Below, one piece after another: positions 63,090-64,000 of a stretch of 64,000 nucleotides of DNA. Under the pieces are notes generated by a model. That model was given only the letters and a program-made list of their open reading frames with translations, was not told the origin of the DNA and ran no database searches. Source of the stretch: Adenophora triphylla var. japonica (Eukaryota > Streptophyta > Magnoliopsida > Asterales > Campanulaceae); assembly GCA_022495995.1 (NCBI GenBank), contig JAFEMH010001349.1:248001-312000 (forward strand), written 5' to 3'. Every line of letters begins with the position of its first letter. Position 1 is the first letter of the stretch. The translations under genes were made by a program, and so were the position numbers.

Positions 63090-64000
63090 ATAATGAATCA
63101 CGGAAGGCAATTTGTCTACCCTTTGTCCCAAAACAAAGCCCCAATAGCAAAGTCCGAGGCATCACACATGATCTCAAAAGGGTGAGACCAATTGGGACTA
63201 GAAAGAATGGGGGCACATGTCAACTTTTCCTTAAGCAAATTGAAAGCATCAACACACTCTTGGTCAAAAATGAACTTCGTATCCTTGGCAAGCGCATTAC
63301 ATAAAGGCTTACAAATTTTTGAAAAGTCTTTTATGAATCGCCTATAGAAACCCGCATGCCCTAGGAAACTTCGCACACACTTGATCAATTCGGGAGGTAA
63401 TTTAGCAATCACATCAATTTTAGCTTTATCGACCTCAATCCCCTTAATTGACACAATGTGACCCAACACAATTTCATGCTTTACAAGAAAATGGCATTTT
63501 TCCCAACTTAACGTCGGAGTTGGTTTCACAACATCTTTTCAAAACAGATTCCAAGTTCTTTAAGCAATCATCAAAACTATCTCCTATAACAGAAAAATCA
63601 TCCATGAAAACCTCAACACACCTTTCAATCATATCCGAAAAAATGGAGGTCATACACCTTTGAAATGTCGCAGGTGCATTGCAAAGCCCGAAGGGCATCC
63701 TCCTAAATGCGTATGTGCCGAATGGACATGTGAAGGTGGTTTTGGACTGATCTTCAGGGGCTATGGCAATTTGATTATACCCCGAAAAGCCATCAAGAAA
63801 ACAATAGTAAGAGTGACCGGCCAATCTTTCTAACATCTCGATCAATAAAAGGCAAAGGAAAGTGATCTTTTCTTGGTCGCAAAGCATTTAGTTTTCTCAA
63901 GTCAATACACATCCTAAGACCGGTCACTTCTCTCATAGGCACATCCTCACCTTTTTCGTTCTGAACTACAGTGATACCCGATCTTTTTGGTACAACTTGT
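63090..64000 (-). pseudogene. Reverse transcriptase of the Athila-like element (partial)
   Basis: Minus-strand pieces in order: TGLRMCIDLRKLNA at the window edge, CFLDGFSGYNQIAIAPEDQ, FRRMPFGLCNAPATFQRCM, the active-site motif FMDDFSV (in place of YxDD), then HIVSIKGIEVDKAKI, VRSFLGHAGFYRRFIKDFSK and CDASDFAIGALF. At least two frame changes (near 63890 and 63500) break it. The start lies outside the window. Confidence 0.92.

Larger units (their letters stand above)
56448..64000 (-). mobile_element. Athila-like Ty3/gypsy element, 3' part
   Basis: Order on the minus strand (right to left): reverse transcriptase, RNase H, integrase, untranslated gap, env-position ORF, gap, polypurine tract, 3' LTR. 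An extra ORF downstream of pol in the same direction, the large gaps and the leader sequence fit the Athila side of the OTA gypsy clade. Several frameshifts make this copy inactive. The 5' LTR and gag lie beyond the window. Confidence 0.85.

Noticed and set aside
1..64000. tRNA, rRNA or organelle-derived segments
   Set aside because: No cloverleaf with conserved A/B boxes, rRNA core or plastid/mitochondrial gene was recognised by eye; a covariance-model scan would be needed to exclude small ones.

Overview
This is plant nuclear DNA, almost certainly from a eudicot. Host-like genes are sparse and most of the window is nested transposable elements of plant-specific families: Ty1/copia including Sirevirus-like, Ty3/gypsy of the chromovirus, Tat and Athila-like types, Mutator-like, CACTA, Stowaway MITEs and a LINE. 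The species cannot be named from the sequence. The one confidently recognised host gene is a secreted phytocystatin (7659-8042, minus). A small unrecognised ORF behind a TATA box and a GA-repeat leader (56013-56336, plus) may be a second gene.

Layout. 1-4976: the 3' end of a copia element with a complete LTR (4131-4976), interrupted by a decayed gypsy element (1-3009). 4977-6361: two copies of a ~250-bp sequence around a gypsy LTR fragment. 6391-9324: MITEs, the cystatin gene and a TA microsatellite. 9325-11910: a Mutator-like element with ~280-bp terminal inverted repeats, its interior packed with the palindrome CTAGTGTACACTAG. 11928-12215: a Stowaway MITE. 12226-30600: remains of a Tat-type gypsy element with an antisense Transposase_28-type gene, split by a complete 14.8-kb Tat-type element (14963-29752, duplication AGGCT). 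The inner element has nearly identical 2-kb LTRs and a decayed gag, no visible polymerase, and an antisense plant-mobile-domain pseudogene.

30600-38803: a truncated Sirevirus-like copia whose gag is split by a Mutator-like element (30887-37172). That element was entered by a Tat-like solo LTR (30978-35297, duplication CCTAC), which was in turn entered by another solo LTR (31284-33811, duplication ACTAA). 38921-53709: a second Sirevirus-like copia (duplication AAGGG) interrupted by a 9.2-kb CACTA element (40746-49961). The CACTA element carries subterminal repeats, a telomere-like CCCTAAA/CCCTATA array, an ORF1-only LINE, two MITEs and a 166-bp satellite array. 53710-56447: intergenic DNA with a 131-138-bp tandem array and the small putative gene. 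56448-64000: an Athila-like gypsy element on the minus strand (3' LTR, env-position ORF, integrase, RNase H, reverse transcriptase), running off the window with several frameshifts.

No retroelement here looks autonomous. The strongest leads are (i) short CpG-rich palindromes clustered in the LTRs of several families, often just upstream of the TATA box, (ii) the palindrome-saturated Mutator-like element, and (iii) the CACTA element carrying satellite and telomere-like DNA. Most boundaries were fixed by eye from target-site duplications, TG...CA ends and comparison of copies within the window.
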